Positions 15,809-24,256 of a DNA stretch of 64,000 nt are shown in pieces. The position numbers were made by a program, and so were the translations under genes. Source of the DNA: Sphingobium sp. AP50 (GTDB taxonomy: Bacteria; Pseudomonadota; Alphaproteobacteria; Sphingomonadales; Sphingomonadaceae); the NCBI RefSeq assembly GCF_900109095.1, contig NZ_FNYZ01000001.1:868001-932000 (forward strand), in the 5' to 3' direction. The notes below the pieces were generated by a model, which made no database searches, was not told where the DNA came from, and was given only the letters and a program-made list of their open reading frames with translations. The number at the start of each line of letters is the position of its first letter. Positions within the stretch are counted from its first letter, which is position 1.

Positions 15809-16123
15809 TCAGTTGGACGCATCCTGCCGGAAATGATCCATCTGGTGCATCCGCTCATGCAGGATCGTCACGATACCCACGGCGCCATCCGACAATAGCC
15901 GCCAATAAATATAATGGCGCTGATAGCGACAATAGAAGCCCTGAACGCCGAGTTCCGCCGGCACGGCCCGCCAGGCGACACGCCGCGCGGCAATATCTTC
16001 AAATCGCTGAAAGAGGCCACGAATATAAAGTTCTGCCTGGTCCTGACCCCATGTTTCCCGCGTATAGAGGTAGATGTCGTCGATCCGACGGCCGGCCATC
16101 TGCTGAACGCGATAGCCGGTCAC
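15809..16123 (-). CDS. Second ParE/RelE-type toxin
   Basis: From a GTG at 16123 this gives 104 residues with the family pattern: YRVQQMAGRRIDDIYLYTRE, then VQGFYCRYQRHYIYWRLLSD and VGIVTILHERMHQMDHF at the end. A longer reading from an ATG at 16165 would overlap the antitoxin by about 38 bases and add residues unlike ParE. The gene follows a RHH antitoxin gene directly. It is only moderately similar to the first toxin in this window, so the two are probably independent modules rather than a duplication. Confidence 0.83.
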   Translation of the reverse strand: MTGYRVQQMAGRRIDDIYLYTRETWGQDQAELYIRGLFQRFEDIAARRVAWRAVPAELGVQGFYCRYQRHYIYWRLLSDGAVGIVTILHERMHQMDHFRQDASN

Positions 16124-16127
16124 AAGA

Positions 16128-16385
16128 TCAGGTTCGTCCGTTGCGGGCGATGACGGCGTCCGCATCCAGCGACTGATAATCGCTCTCTGGCGCTGCGAAG
16201 GCTATAGCCAGTTCCGCCTTGAGCCGCCCCAGATGCTCGCTTTCGACCCGCGCCTTGTCGCGCCGGATCAGATCCCGGACATATTCGCTGACATTTTCAT
16301 AGCTGCCGGATTCTCCGACATTGGCGGCGACGAAATCACCTAGCGTGCCACTGACACGGACATTCAATGTCATGGATTTGGACAT
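16128..16385 (-). CDS. Ribbon-helix-helix antitoxin, ParD/CopG type
   Basis: This 85-residue protein opens with a short beta strand (MTLNVRVSGTLGDFVAANVG) and continues with YENVSEYVRDLIRRDKAR, the helix pair of ParD antitoxins. The C-terminal tail (SDYQSLDADAVIARN) is acidic and probably neutralises the toxin. The toxin gene starts 4 bases after its stop (or overlaps it, if the longer toxin start is used). It probably represses the operon. Confidence 0.87.
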   Translation of the reverse strand: MSKSMTLNVRVSGTLGDFVAANVGESGSYENVSEYVRDLIRRDKARVESEHLGRLKAELAIAFAAPESDYQSLDADAVIARNGRT

Positions 16386-16501
16386 GGAGATACCTTCCTG
16401 TCCACAAGATATGGAATATTGAGGACAAGCTCAAGGACTTGTCTTATGCCTTGGCCGAAGACCAGCGTCTCCGGCCAAGGCTGATAGAAAGATCCTGCGC
16501 T

Positions 16502-17293
16502 TTACTGCGCCGTCCAGCCCCCGTCGATGCTCAGATTCGCGCCCGTTACCTGCGCCGCCGCATCGCTGCACAGATAGAGCGCTGTTGCGGCCACCTGCTC
16601 CGCCGTCACGAACTGCTTGGTCGGCTGGCCGGCCAGCAGCACGTCGTTCATCACCTGCTCGCGCGTCATGCCGCGCGCCTTCATCGTGTCGGGAATCTGG
16701 TTTTCGACCAGCGGGGTCCAGACATAGCCGGGCGAAATGCAGTTGGCGGTGATGCCAAAGGTTGCAACTTCCAGTGCCACCGTCTTGGTGAAGCCGTTAA
16801 GGCCATGCTTGGCCGTCACATAGGCCGCCTTGAAGGGGGAGGCGACCAGCGAGTGGGCCGATGCGGTCTGAATGATCCGCCCCCACTTTTTTTCCTTCAT
16901 ATAGGGGATGGCAAGGCGGGTGGTGTGGAACGCCGCGTTCAGATTCAGCGCGATGATCAGATCCCATTTGTCGAGCGGAAATTCCTCGACCGGGGCGACA
17001 TGCTGCATGCCGGCATTGTTGATCAATATGTCGACGCCGCCAAAGGTTTCGGCCGCCTCTTTCATCATCGCCTCGATCTGGTCGACCTTGGTCAGATCAT
17101 GGCCCGAATAGAGCGCCTTGCCGCCGCTCAGCGCTTCCAGCCCCAGTCGTTCCTTCTCGATCGCATCCTTGTCGCCAAAGCCGTTTATCACGACATTGGC
17201 GCCTTCACCCGCCAGCGCCTTGGCATAGGCAAGCCCGATGCCCGATGTCGATCCGGTGATCAGGGCGGTCTTGCCTTGTAGCGACTTGCTCAT
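16502..17293 (-). CDS. bdhA: 3-hydroxybutyrate dehydrogenase
   Basis: This SDR enzyme of 263 residues interconverts 3-hydroxybutyrate and acetoacetate with NAD, in breakdown of polyhydroxybutyrate. The motifs are TGSTSGIGLAYAKAL for the cofactor, NNAGMQHVAPVEEFP, the catalytic Ser in QTASAHSLVASPFK and the Tyr-Lys in AYVTAKHGLNGF. The late QTKQFVTAEQ-like segment (PTKQFVTAEQVAATALYLCS) is characteristic of bacterial Bdh. Its ATG overlaps the stop of the patatin gene in ATGA, so the two are translated together. Confidence 0.92.
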   Translation of the reverse strand: MSKSLQGKTALITGSTSGIGLAYAKALAGEGANVVINGFGDKDAIEKERLGLEALSGGKALYSGHDLTKVDQIEAMMKEAAETFGGVDILINNAGMQHVAPVEEFPLDKWDLIIALNLNAAFHTTRLAIPYMKEKKWGRIIQTASAHSLVASPFKAAYVTAKHGLNGFTKTVALEVATFGITANCISPGYVWTPLVENQIPDTMKARGMTREQVMNDVLLAGQPTKQFVTAEQVAATALYLCSDAAAQVTGANLSIDGGWTAQ

Positions 17294-18483
17294 GCCTTCT
17301 TCTCCTTGAGATGATTGGGTGCGTCGAGGTCGAAGGTCGCGCTCTTGCCATCGAGGATGTTGCGGGCAATCAGGTCGCCCTTGTGCATCACTTCCTCCAC
17401 CGCGTCGCGGCCCTGGCTCCAATGGTCGAGCATGGTCGACCGGGAGAATTCGAAATCCTTCGCGCCGCTTTCCCAGTTGCGCGAGCGATAGATCAGATGG
17501 ACGATATTCACCGATCCGCCATCAAGCATCTCGCGCAGTTTCTGCGCTTCGGCGCTGTCCTGTAATTCGGGCGGCAGCTTGTCGAGCAGGCACTGGATCG
17601 CACCATGTTCGCGGCGCAGGCGCAGATACTGATCCGTCACCTGCCGGGTGCGGCTGCTATATTGAATATCCTTCATCCGCGAATAGACGTCGGTCATCTG
17701 GCGGGGCATCGGCCCTTCGGCCGGGAACAGATCGACCTGAAACACCAGCATGTCTTCGGTCTGGTGATTGAGCACATGGGCCAGCGGCGTGTTGGACACG
17801 ATGCCGCCATCCCAATACCAGCGCCCGTCAATCTCGATCGGCGGCAGGCCGGGGGGCAGGGCGCCCGACGCCATGATGTGGCGCGCGTCTATGCGGGTGT
17901 TGCCGCCGGGGCCGCGCGTGTCCCAATAGGCGAAATTGCCGGTTTCCACATCGACCGCGCCGACCGACAGGCGGACCGGTCCGTCGTTCAGCAGATCCCA
18001 GTCGACACAGGCGTCCAGCGTATCCTTGAGCGGGGCGGTGTCGTAGAAGCTGATCGCCCCGGCGCTGCCTTCGGGCATCAGGGTCGCGGGCCACAGGCGC
18101 GGGCGGAACATGCCCGGCACGCCAAAGGCGGCGACCGTGGCGGCCGCGCCCAGATGCGCGGCTTCACGGATATGGTCGATTTCCGGCAGGATCATGTTGG
18201 GCATGCCGCCCGACAGCGTGTACCAGAATTTCTTCAGGCGACTGAGCCGCCGATGGGGCGGATTGCCCGCGATGATCGCGGCATTGGCGGCACCGATCGA
18301 AATGCCCGCGACCCAGGTGACGTCGACCCCCAGTTCGTCCAGCCGCTCATAGACGCCCGACTGGAAGGAGCCGAGCGCGCCGCCACCCTGAAGCAACAGC
18401 GCGATTTCACGGGGAAGGGAGAGCGGCGTCCGCGCACGGCGCGGGCGGCGGGCCTCTGCTTGCTGGGGTTCGATATCTGCCAT
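17290..18483 (-). CDS. Patatin-like phospholipase family protein
   Basis: This 397-residue protein has a patatin fold lipid hydrolase domain. The oxyanion motif is LLQGGGALGSFQSGVYERL, the nucleophile Ser is in AGISIGAANAAI, and the catalytic Asp is in WDGGIVSNTPL. The C-terminal 120 residues match the extension found in members linked to polyhydroxyalkanoate metabolism. The gene precedes bdhA with a 4-base overlap, so it may release fatty acids or hydroxyacids feeding the dehydrogenase. The start is set at ATG 18483; another ATG lies at 18516. Confidence 0.88.
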   Translation of the reverse strand: MADIEPQQAEARRPRRARTPLSLPREIALLLQGGGALGSFQSGVYERLDELGVDVTWVAGISIGAANAAIIAGNPPHRRLSRLKKFWYTLSGGMPNMILPEIDHIREAAHLGAAATVAAFGVPGMFRPRLWPATLMPEGSAGAISFYDTAPLKDTLDACVDWDLLNDGPVRLSVGAVDVETGNFAYWDTRGPGGNTRIDARHIMASGALPPGLPPIEIDGRWYWDGGIVSNTPLAHVLNHQTEDMLVFQVDLFPAEGPMPRQMTDVYSRMKDIQYSSRTRQVTDQYLRLRREHGAIQCLLDKLPPELQDSAEAQKLREMLDGGSVNIVHLIYRSRNWESGAKDFEFSRSTMLDHWSQGRDAVEEVMHKGDLIARNILDGKSATFDLDAPNHLKEKKA

Positions 18484-18626
18484 GTCGCAGTGCAATATAG
18501 GCATTGGCGGCGGCATTCCAACTTAATGTCTCGTAACAATTCAGGCCTCTGCCGCAACCTTGTCTTGCGCAGGCGGTTTTCCGCGCGCCGGGAATGGCGT
18601 AGGCAGGGGAGGAAAGGGAGGACGCG

Positions 18627-19508
18627 ATGCGGCTCGACGACGAACAGGAAAGCAGCCATTTCGAAGTGCAGGAGGGCCGCGGCGGCGGAATGGGCGGCGG
18701 TGGGCTGGGTGGCGGCCTTGGCATGCTTCTGCCCCTGATCGGCAGCCGGTTCGGCTGCGGCGGCATTGCCGTCGTGCTGATCATCATGGTGGTGATGGGC
18801 ATGAACCCGCTCAGCCTGATCGGCGGCGGCGGGCAGCAGTCGAGCGTGCAGACAGAGCGCCCCGCGACCAAGGAACTGACCGATGTGCAGCGCACGTCGC
18901 TCAAGGTGCTGGGATCGACCGAACGGCGCTGGGCCGACATCTTCAAGGCGGAAGGGCAGCAATATCCGCCCCCGACGCTGGTCTTCTACAGCCAGAATGG
19001 CCAGTCGGGCTGCGGCGCGGCGCAATCGGCGATGGGGCCATTCTATTGCCCCGCCGATCAGCGCATCTATCTCGACACCGACTTTTTCAACGAGATGGAA
19101 ACCCGCTTCAACGCGCCGGGCGATTTCCCGATCGGCTATATCATCGCGCATGAAGTCGGCCACCATATCCAGACCATCACCGGCGAGGCGGACAAGATCC
19201 GCAAGGCGCAGCAGCGCGCGAGCGAGGCGGAAGGCAATGCGCTTCAGGTAAAGATGGAGCTACAGGCCGATTGCTATGCCGGCGTCTGGGCGGCCCGCGA
19301 CACCAATCTGATGGAAGAAGGCGATCTGGAAGAAGGCATGCGCGCGGCCGAAGCGATCGGCGACGACACATTGCAGAAAGCCGCCGGGCGCCGCCCCGTG
19401 CCGGAGAGCTTCACCCACGGCACCAGCGCGCAGCGGATGGAATGGCTGCGCAAGGGACTGTCGACCGGCGATCCCGCGCAGTGCGACACGTTCAAGGGAT
19501 CGATCTGA
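18627..19508 (+). CDS. Neutral zinc metallopeptidase, YpfJ family
   Basis: This 293-residue membrane-anchored protein has a Gly-rich cytoplasmic start, one membrane helix (IAVVLIIMVVMGMNPLSLI) and a peptidase domain outside. The zinc-binding HExxH motif is IAHEVGHHIQ at about 173-182, with the further ligand Glu probably in ELQADCYAGVWA. Cysteines in GCGAA, FYCPA and QCDTF may form disulfides. The family is widespread; its substrates are not known to me. It is alone, divergent from the patatin gene. Confidence 0.9.
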   Translation: MRLDDEQESSHFEVQEGRGGGMGGGGLGGGLGMLLPLIGSRFGCGGIAVVLIIMVVMGMNPLSLIGGGGQQSSVQTERPATKELTDVQRTSLKVLGSTERRWADIFKAEGQQYPPPTLVFYSQNGQSGCGAAQSAMGPFYCPADQRIYLDTDFFNEMETRFNAPGDFPIGYIIAHEVGHHIQTITGEADKIRKAQQRASEAEGNALQVKMELQADCYAGVWAARDTNLMEEGDLEEGMRAAEAIGDDTLQKAAGRRPVPESFTHGTSAQRMEWLRKGLSTGDPAQCDTFKGSI

Positions 19509-19532
19509 CGCCGACTCAGGCGACGGCCTATC

Positions 19533-19829
19533 CTATTGGCCGTCGATCTGAACTGTCAGTGCATCGTTGGAGCCGCCACCCGACATGTCGGCGATCGGCT
19601 TTCCGGCATCGGGCATCGGCGCACCGGCCGGAACATCGAGTGCAGGCGCCGGCGCAGGCGCGGGCTGTTCTGGTGCGCTATAGGAGGGGATGGCCGCTGT
19701 AGCGGGCGCCGCTAGCTGCGCACTGGCCGCCGTTGCAGCGGGCTGTGCAGGCTTTGGCTTGATCGACTGCACTCCCATCACGATGATCGGCGCGGCGAGC
19801 AATATGGCGATGGCAAAGTTGCGATACAT
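19533..19829 (-). CDS. Small membrane-anchored Ala/Pro-rich protein of unknown function
   Basis: This 98-residue protein has one N-terminal hydrophobic segment (FAIAILLAAPIIVMGVQSI) followed by a low-complexity Ala/Pro/Gln-rich stretch and the end GGGSNDALTVQIDGQ. It may be a signal anchor with a periplasmic tail. It converges with the zinc peptidase gene. No function is assigned. Composition agrees with real coding sequence, but low complexity makes the call less sure. Confidence 0.6.
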   Translation of the reverse strand: MYRNFAIAILLAAPIIVMGVQSIKPKPAQPAATAASAQLAAPATAAIPSYSAPEQPAPAPAPALDVPAGAPMPDAGKPIADMSGGGSNDALTVQIDGQ

Positions 19830-19906
19830 CATGGCGGGCGACTGCTTTTATCGAAATGGGATGGCGCAGCAGCCTATAGCCAAGGAGTAAAGAAAGCCCT
19901 TATCCC

Positions 19907-20137
19907 TTAGCGCCGGTCCAGTTTCGCCAGCAGCGCGGCCATATCGTCAGGCAGCGCCTCACGTCCCGGCGTGAAGGTGGATCGCAGCGCATTGCCGACC
20001 CCTTCATAGGGCGTAGGCAGCGCGACGGTGACCATGCGACCTTTGCCGCCGTCCCCTCCGCTGGCACCCTGGCCAAATATTTTGCGCTGCATTTCCATGA
20101 CCCAAGAACGGTCATGCGCCGTAAAAGTTTCTGGCAT
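19907..20137 (-). CDS. Small soluble protein of unknown function, divergent from glnE
   Basis: This 76-residue protein begins PETFTAHDRSWVMEMQRKIF and continues with MVTVALPTPYEGVGNALRS and the end PDDMAALLAKLDRR. It is not low-complexity, and the helix-strand-helix pattern looks like a real folded domain. It starts about 60 bases from the glnE GTG on the opposite strand. I do not recognise the family. The ATG at 20137 is chosen over one 11 codons upstream because the latter region is Arg-rich and unlike the rest. Confidence 0.6.
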   Translation of the reverse strand: MPETFTAHDRSWVMEMQRKIFGQGASGGDGGKGRMVTVALPTPYEGVGNALRSTFTPGREALPDDMAALLAKLDRR

Positions 20138-20195
20138 TCGTCGCAGGCCCGCGCGATATCGCCGCGGCACCGGGAAAGGGCCAAGGAGAGAAAAT

Positions 20196-22880
20196 GTGAC
20201 GGACTGGTCGGAAACCCAAGCACGAATCCGGGCGCATTCGCCCTTTCTGGCCCGGGCGCTGGACCGTTACCCGGCCGTGGTGGAACGACTGGCCGCAGCC
20301 GATTTCGATGGCGCGCTGGCAGTGGCGCATGCAGCGGGCACGCCGGATGATGGGGTTGCCCGGTCGCTTCGGCGTCGGCGCGGGGCGATCGCCCTAGCCG
20401 TCGCGGCCGCTGATCTGGCCGGCGCCTGGGATATGGACCGGGTGACGCGCACCCTGTCCGACTTTGCCGATCAGGCGCTGGAGGAAGCGCTCGCCGCCGC
20501 GATGCAGGAGCGCTACCCCGATGCCGAGCATAAGGGCTTCGTCGTCCTCGCGCTGGGCAAGCATGGCAGTCGCGAACTGAACTATTCGTCCGATATCGAC
20601 CCGATCCTGCTCTATGATCCCACGATCCTGCCGCATCATGAGCGGGAGGATGTCGCCGACGCCGCCGTCCGTATCGGCCGCCGGATGAGCGAACTCCTGA
20701 CCCAGCGCGATGGCGATGGCTATGTCTTCCGCGTCGACCTGCGCCTGCGCCCGTCTCCTGAAGCCACACCGATCGCCCTGCCGGTGGAGGCGGCGATCGG
20801 CTATTATGAATCGACCGCCATGGGTTGGGAACAGGCGGCCTTCATCCGCGCCCGCCCGGCGGCCGGCGATATCGCGCTGGGCGACTATTTTATGCGCCAG
20901 ATCCGCCCCTTCGTCTGGCGGCGAAGCCTCGACTTCGGCGCAATCGACGCGATCGTCGACATATCCCGCCGTATCCGCGACCATTATGCGCAGGGGCAGG
21001 CGTTCGGTCCCGGCTATGACCTCAAGCGGGGGCGCGGTGGCATCCGCGAGGTCGAATTTTTCGCGCAGGTCCACCAGCTCATCCATGGCGGCCGCGATCC
21101 CTCGCTGCGGTCGGGCAACACGCGCGAAGCGCTGCGCGCGCTGGCGGCGGCGAACGTCATCGAAGCCGACGTGGCCGCCCGACTGGACGAAGCCTATATC
21201 CTCTTCCGCACCATCGAGCATCGGCTCCAGATGGTCGAGGATCGCCAGACCCACGAACTGCCCAAATTGTCCGACAGTCTGGACAATGTCGCCCGGCTCC
21301 ACGGTTTGCCCGACAGCGCTGCCCTGCTGGACCTTCTGCGGCCGCATGTCGACTGGGTCGGCCGCAATTATGACCGCCTCAGTCCGGAGAAAGAGGACGC
21401 CTCGCTGTCCCATGATGAGGATCGGCTGAAGCAGCAACTGATCGATCTTGGCTTCGTCGATCCCGACACGCCGATCGCGCGCATCGCCCGCTGGCGCGGC
21501 GGCACGATCCGCGCGCTGCGCAGCGCGCCCTCGCGCGAGGCGCTGGAGGCGCTGCTCCCCGGCCTGATGCGCACGCTGGCCAAGGCGCCCGATCCCTCGC
21601 GCGCGCTCAATCGCCTGGACGACATGATCGGTCGCCTGCCCAGCGCGATCAATTTCTTCAAGCTGCTCGCCGCCCGCCCGGCGCTGGTCGAGCTGCTGGC
21701 CGAACTGCTCAGCCACGCCCCCACGCTCGCCGACCAGCTCAGCCGCCGCGCCGAATTGCTCGACGGGCTGATCGACGCCACCGCCTTCGATCCGCCGCCC
21801 TCGGTCGAGACACTGGCGAAGCAATTCGGCGCGCTGGAGCCGGGCGAAGATTATCAGACGCTGCTCGACCGGGTGCGCCAGCGCGTGGGTGACCGCCGTT
21901 TCGCCATCGGCGCACAGATTATTCGCGGCGGTGATCCGCTGGAGGCGGGCAGAGGCTATGGCCGCGTCGCGCAGGCCGCGATCGAGGCGCTGGCCAGCGC
22001 CACCGTCGCCGAATTCGAAGCGGCCCATGGCAAGGTGCCGGGCGGCGAGATGATCATATTGGCGCTCGGCCGCATGGGCGGCGGTGTGCTGACCCATGCC
22101 TCCGACCTCGATCTCGTCTATCTCTTCACCGGCGACTTTTCGACCGAATCCGATGGCGCAAAGCCGCTGGGCGCCACGCAATATTTCAATCGCCTGGGCC
22201 AGCGCATCACCAACGCCCTGTCGGTCCACACCGCGTCCGGCCCGCTCTATGAAGTCGACACCCGCCTGCGTCCTTCCGGCGCGCAGGGGCTGCTGGCGGT
22301 CAGCCTCGACAGTTTCGCCAAATATCAGCGCGAGGAAGCCTGGACCTGGGAGCATCTGGCGCTCACCCGCGCCCGACCGGTCTTCGGCTCGCCACAGGCG
22401 CGCGCCGCGATCGACGCGGTGCTGACCGAAACGCTCCAGCGCCCCCGCGACTTCGATGCACTGGCGCGGCAGGCGGTCAAGATGCGCGGCGACATCGTCA
22501 AACATAAGCCCCCGGCCAGCGACCTCGACGTCAAGCTGGTGCCCGGTGGCCTCGTCGACCTCGAATTTCTGATCCACATCACCCAGTTCCGCCACGGCAT
22601 GGCGTTCGATCCTGATCTGGGCAACGCGCTGGGCGAACTGGTCGCCGCCGGCCATCTGCCTGCTGACCTGATCGCCGCGCATGACCTCATCACCCGCTAT
22701 CTCGTCGTCTCGCGCCTCGTCTCGCCCAAATCCACCGAACCGCCCGAAGCGACAAGGCCGCTGGTCGCCCGCGCCTGCGGGGCGGAAGATTGGGATGGAT
22801 TGCTTGCCAGCTATGCGCAGGCGCGGATATGCGTCGGCCAGGCCTGGGCCGCGCTCGCCGCGCCCTATCAGGAGGAATGA
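20196..22880 (+). CDS. glnE: Bifunctional glutamine synthetase adenylyltransferase/adenylyl-removing enzyme
   Basis: GlnE adds or removes AMP on glutamine synthetase in response to PII. The 894-residue protein has two nucleotidyltransferase domains. The N-terminal one has GKHGSRELNYSSDIDPILLY at about 121-140, followed by the family signature GRGGIREVEFFAQVHQL. The C-terminal one has LGRMGGGVLTHASDLDLVYL at about 623-642. The start is a GTG at 20196 with AGGAG six bases upstream; upstream open frame is Arg/Pro-rich and overlaps the divergent small gene. The peroxiredoxin gene follows directly, its ribosome site lying in the glnE stop region. Confidence 0.94.
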   Translation: MTDWSETQARIRAHSPFLARALDRYPAVVERLAAADFDGALAVAHAAGTPDDGVARSLRRRRGAIALAVAAADLAGAWDMDRVTRTLSDFADQALEEALAAAMQERYPDAEHKGFVVLALGKHGSRELNYSSDIDPILLYDPTILPHHEREDVADAAVRIGRRMSELLTQRDGDGYVFRVDLRLRPSPEATPIALPVEAAIGYYESTAMGWEQAAFIRARPAAGDIALGDYFMRQIRPFVWRRSLDFGAIDAIVDISRRIRDHYAQGQAFGPGYDLKRGRGGIREVEFFAQVHQLIHGGRDPSLRSGNTREALRALAAANVIEADVAARLDEAYILFRTIEHRLQMVEDRQTHELPKLSDSLDNVARLHGLPDSAALLDLLRPHVDWVGRNYDRLSPEKEDASLSHDEDRLKQQLIDLGFVDPDTPIARIARWRGGTIRALRSAPSREALEALLPGLMRTLAKAPDPSRALNRLDDMIGRLPSAINFFKLLAARPALVELLAELLSHAPTLADQLSRRAELLDGLIDATAFDPPPSVETLAKQFGALEPGEDYQTLLDRVRQRVGDRRFAIGAQIIRGGDPLEAGRGYGRVAQAAIEALASATVAEFEAAHGKVPGGEMIILALGRMGGGVLTHASDLDLVYLFTGDFSTESDGAKPLGATQYFNRLGQRITNALSVHTASGPLYEVDTRLRPSGAQGLLAVSLDSFAKYQREEAWTWEHLALTRARPVFGSPQARAAIDAVLTETLQRPRDFDALARQAVKMRGDIVKHKPPASDLDVKLVPGGLVDLEFLIHITQFRHGMAFDPDLGNALGELVAAGHLPADLIAAHDLITRYLVVSRLVSPKSTEPPEATRPLVARACGAEDWDGLLASYAQARICVGQAWAALAAPYQEE

Positions 22881-22882
22881 TG

Positions 22883-23344
22883 ATGCTGGAACAAGGGGGC
22901 GTGCTGCCCGCCGTCTCGCTCAAGGATGCCGATGGCGTCGACTTCACGCTGGAAAGCTATCGCGGCAAGCCGCTGGTCGTCTATTTCTATCCCAAGGCGG
23001 ACACGCCCGGCTGCACCAATGAGGCGAAGGATTTCACCGCGCTGGCCGACGAATATGCCGCCGCCGGGGTGCCGGTGATCGGCATTTCGAAGGACAAGCC
23101 GGCCAAGCTCAAGAAATTCGCCGAAAAATATGGCCTGACCGTCATCCTCGCGTCGGACGAGCCGGGCGATGCCTGCGAAGGCTTCGGCACATGGGTCGAA
23201 AAGTCGCTCTATGGCCGCAAATATATGGGGATCGAACGTGCGACCTTTCTGGCCGGCGCGGACGGCACGATCCTGCGCGTCTGGCCCAAGGTAAAGGTGA
23301 AGGGGCATGCCGCCGAAGTGCTGGAGGCGGTGCAGGCGCTTTGA
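22883..23344 (+). CDS. bcp: Thioredoxin-dependent peroxiredoxin, BCP family
   Basis: This 153-residue peroxiredoxin reduces hydroperoxides with electrons from thioredoxin. The peroxidatic Cys is in YPKADTPGCTNEAKDF at about residue 45. The usual nearby resolving Cys five residues later is absent (NEAKDF); a Cys in PGDACEGFG may serve, or the enzyme may be one-Cys. Three consecutive ATGs follow the GGAGG at 22871; the third (22883) has the best spacing of 7 bases. It is co-transcribed with glnE, and the next gene starts within its stop codon. Confidence 0.9.
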   Translation: MLEQGGVLPAVSLKDADGVDFTLESYRGKPLVVYFYPKADTPGCTNEAKDFTALADEYAAAGVPVIGISKDKPAKLKKFAEKYGLTVILASDEPGDACEGFGTWVEKSLYGRKYMGIERATFLAGADGTILRVWPKVKVKGHAAEVLEAVQAL

Positions 23345-24150
23345 CCCTTCCGGTTTCGATCGACGGCGTGGGCGCCGCCTGCGCCCATGTGATGCTGACG
23401 CCCGATCCTTATGCCAAGCTGATGGGGGCACGGGCCGTGGCGCGCGCCTGGCGTCTGGGGCATCTCGCCCATCGCTTCGATGCGATCATGCCCGATCGGC
23501 CCGCACGCCCCGCCACGCCAGAACTGCTGCCGCCCGGCCAGATGCCCCGCCGCGGCAAGATCGGCTCCGAACGCGCACGCATCGCCATGCTCCACGCGCT
23601 GGCCCATATCGAATTTGTCGCCATCGATCTGGCCTTCGACCTGATCGGTCGCTTCGGTGGCGAATTTCCGCGCGACTTCACCAACCAGTGGATGCAGGTC
23701 GGCGCGGAAGAGGCGATGCATTTCGCCCTGCTCGACCGGCGGCTGCGGCAGATGGGCAGTCATTATGGCGCGCTGCCCGCGCATGACGGGCTGTGGCAGG
23801 CGGCAGAGGAGACGGCCGGCGATGCGCTCGCCCGCCTCGCCATCGTCCCCATGGTGCTGGAGGCCCGCGCGCTCGACATCACCCCCGCCACCATCGAACG
23901 CTTCGAAAGCGTGGGCGACAGGACCACGGCAAAGATGCTGCAACGCATAATGCATGACGAGATTCGTCACGTGTCAGCGGGGACGACATGGTTTAGCTGG
24001 GCGACGAACCGATTGGGCGTCGAATCCGCTAACCACTATCAAATGCTGGTGAAACGCCATTTTCGCGGCAGCGTTAAGCCGCCGTTCAACGACTCAGCGC
24101 GTCGACAGGCCGGTTTGACGGAAGATTTCTACGCCGCGCTTGCAACATGA
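23341..24150 (+). CDS. Ferritin-like DUF455 family protein
   Basis: This 269-residue protein has the di-iron four-helix pattern of the DUF455 family. Metal ligands are seen in LHALAHIEFVAIDLAFDL, GAEEAMHFALLDRRL and MHDEIRHVSAGTTWF. SKLGSERARIAML-like GKIGSERARIAML precedes the first helix. It starts with TTG at 23341, overlapping the peroxiredoxin stop (TTGA). No ATG is suitable, since the next one, at 23392, removes the conserved N-terminal strand. Function in the family is not established; the link with a peroxiredoxin suggests an oxidative or RNA-modification role, which is only inference. Confidence 0.85.
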   Translation: MTLPVSIDGVGAACAHVMLTPDPYAKLMGARAVARAWRLGHLAHRFDAIMPDRPARPATPELLPPGQMPRRGKIGSERARIAMLHALAHIEFVAIDLAFDLIGRFGGEFPRDFTNQWMQVGAEEAMHFALLDRRLRQMGSHYGALPAHDGLWQAAEETAGDALARLAIVPMVLEARALDITPATIERFESVGDRTTAKMLQRIMHDEIRHVSAGTTWFSWATNRLGVESANHYQMLVKRHFRGSVKPPFNDSARRQAGLTEDFYAALAT

Positions 24151-24256
24151 CCGGCAATTTGCAGTCTGCACTCAGCGGGGGCGATCCAGGTCGCCATATA
24201 CATAACACGGGAAGCACCGAGCGACATAAGTCTCCGGTGACATAGTCGGGGTCTGC

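Noticed and set aside
20394..22682. Long open frame of about 760 codons antisense to glnE
   Set aside because: It is a shadow of the high-GC codon pattern of glnE. The translation is rich in Arg, Gln, Gly and Ala without any domain, while glnE on the other strand has complete motifs.
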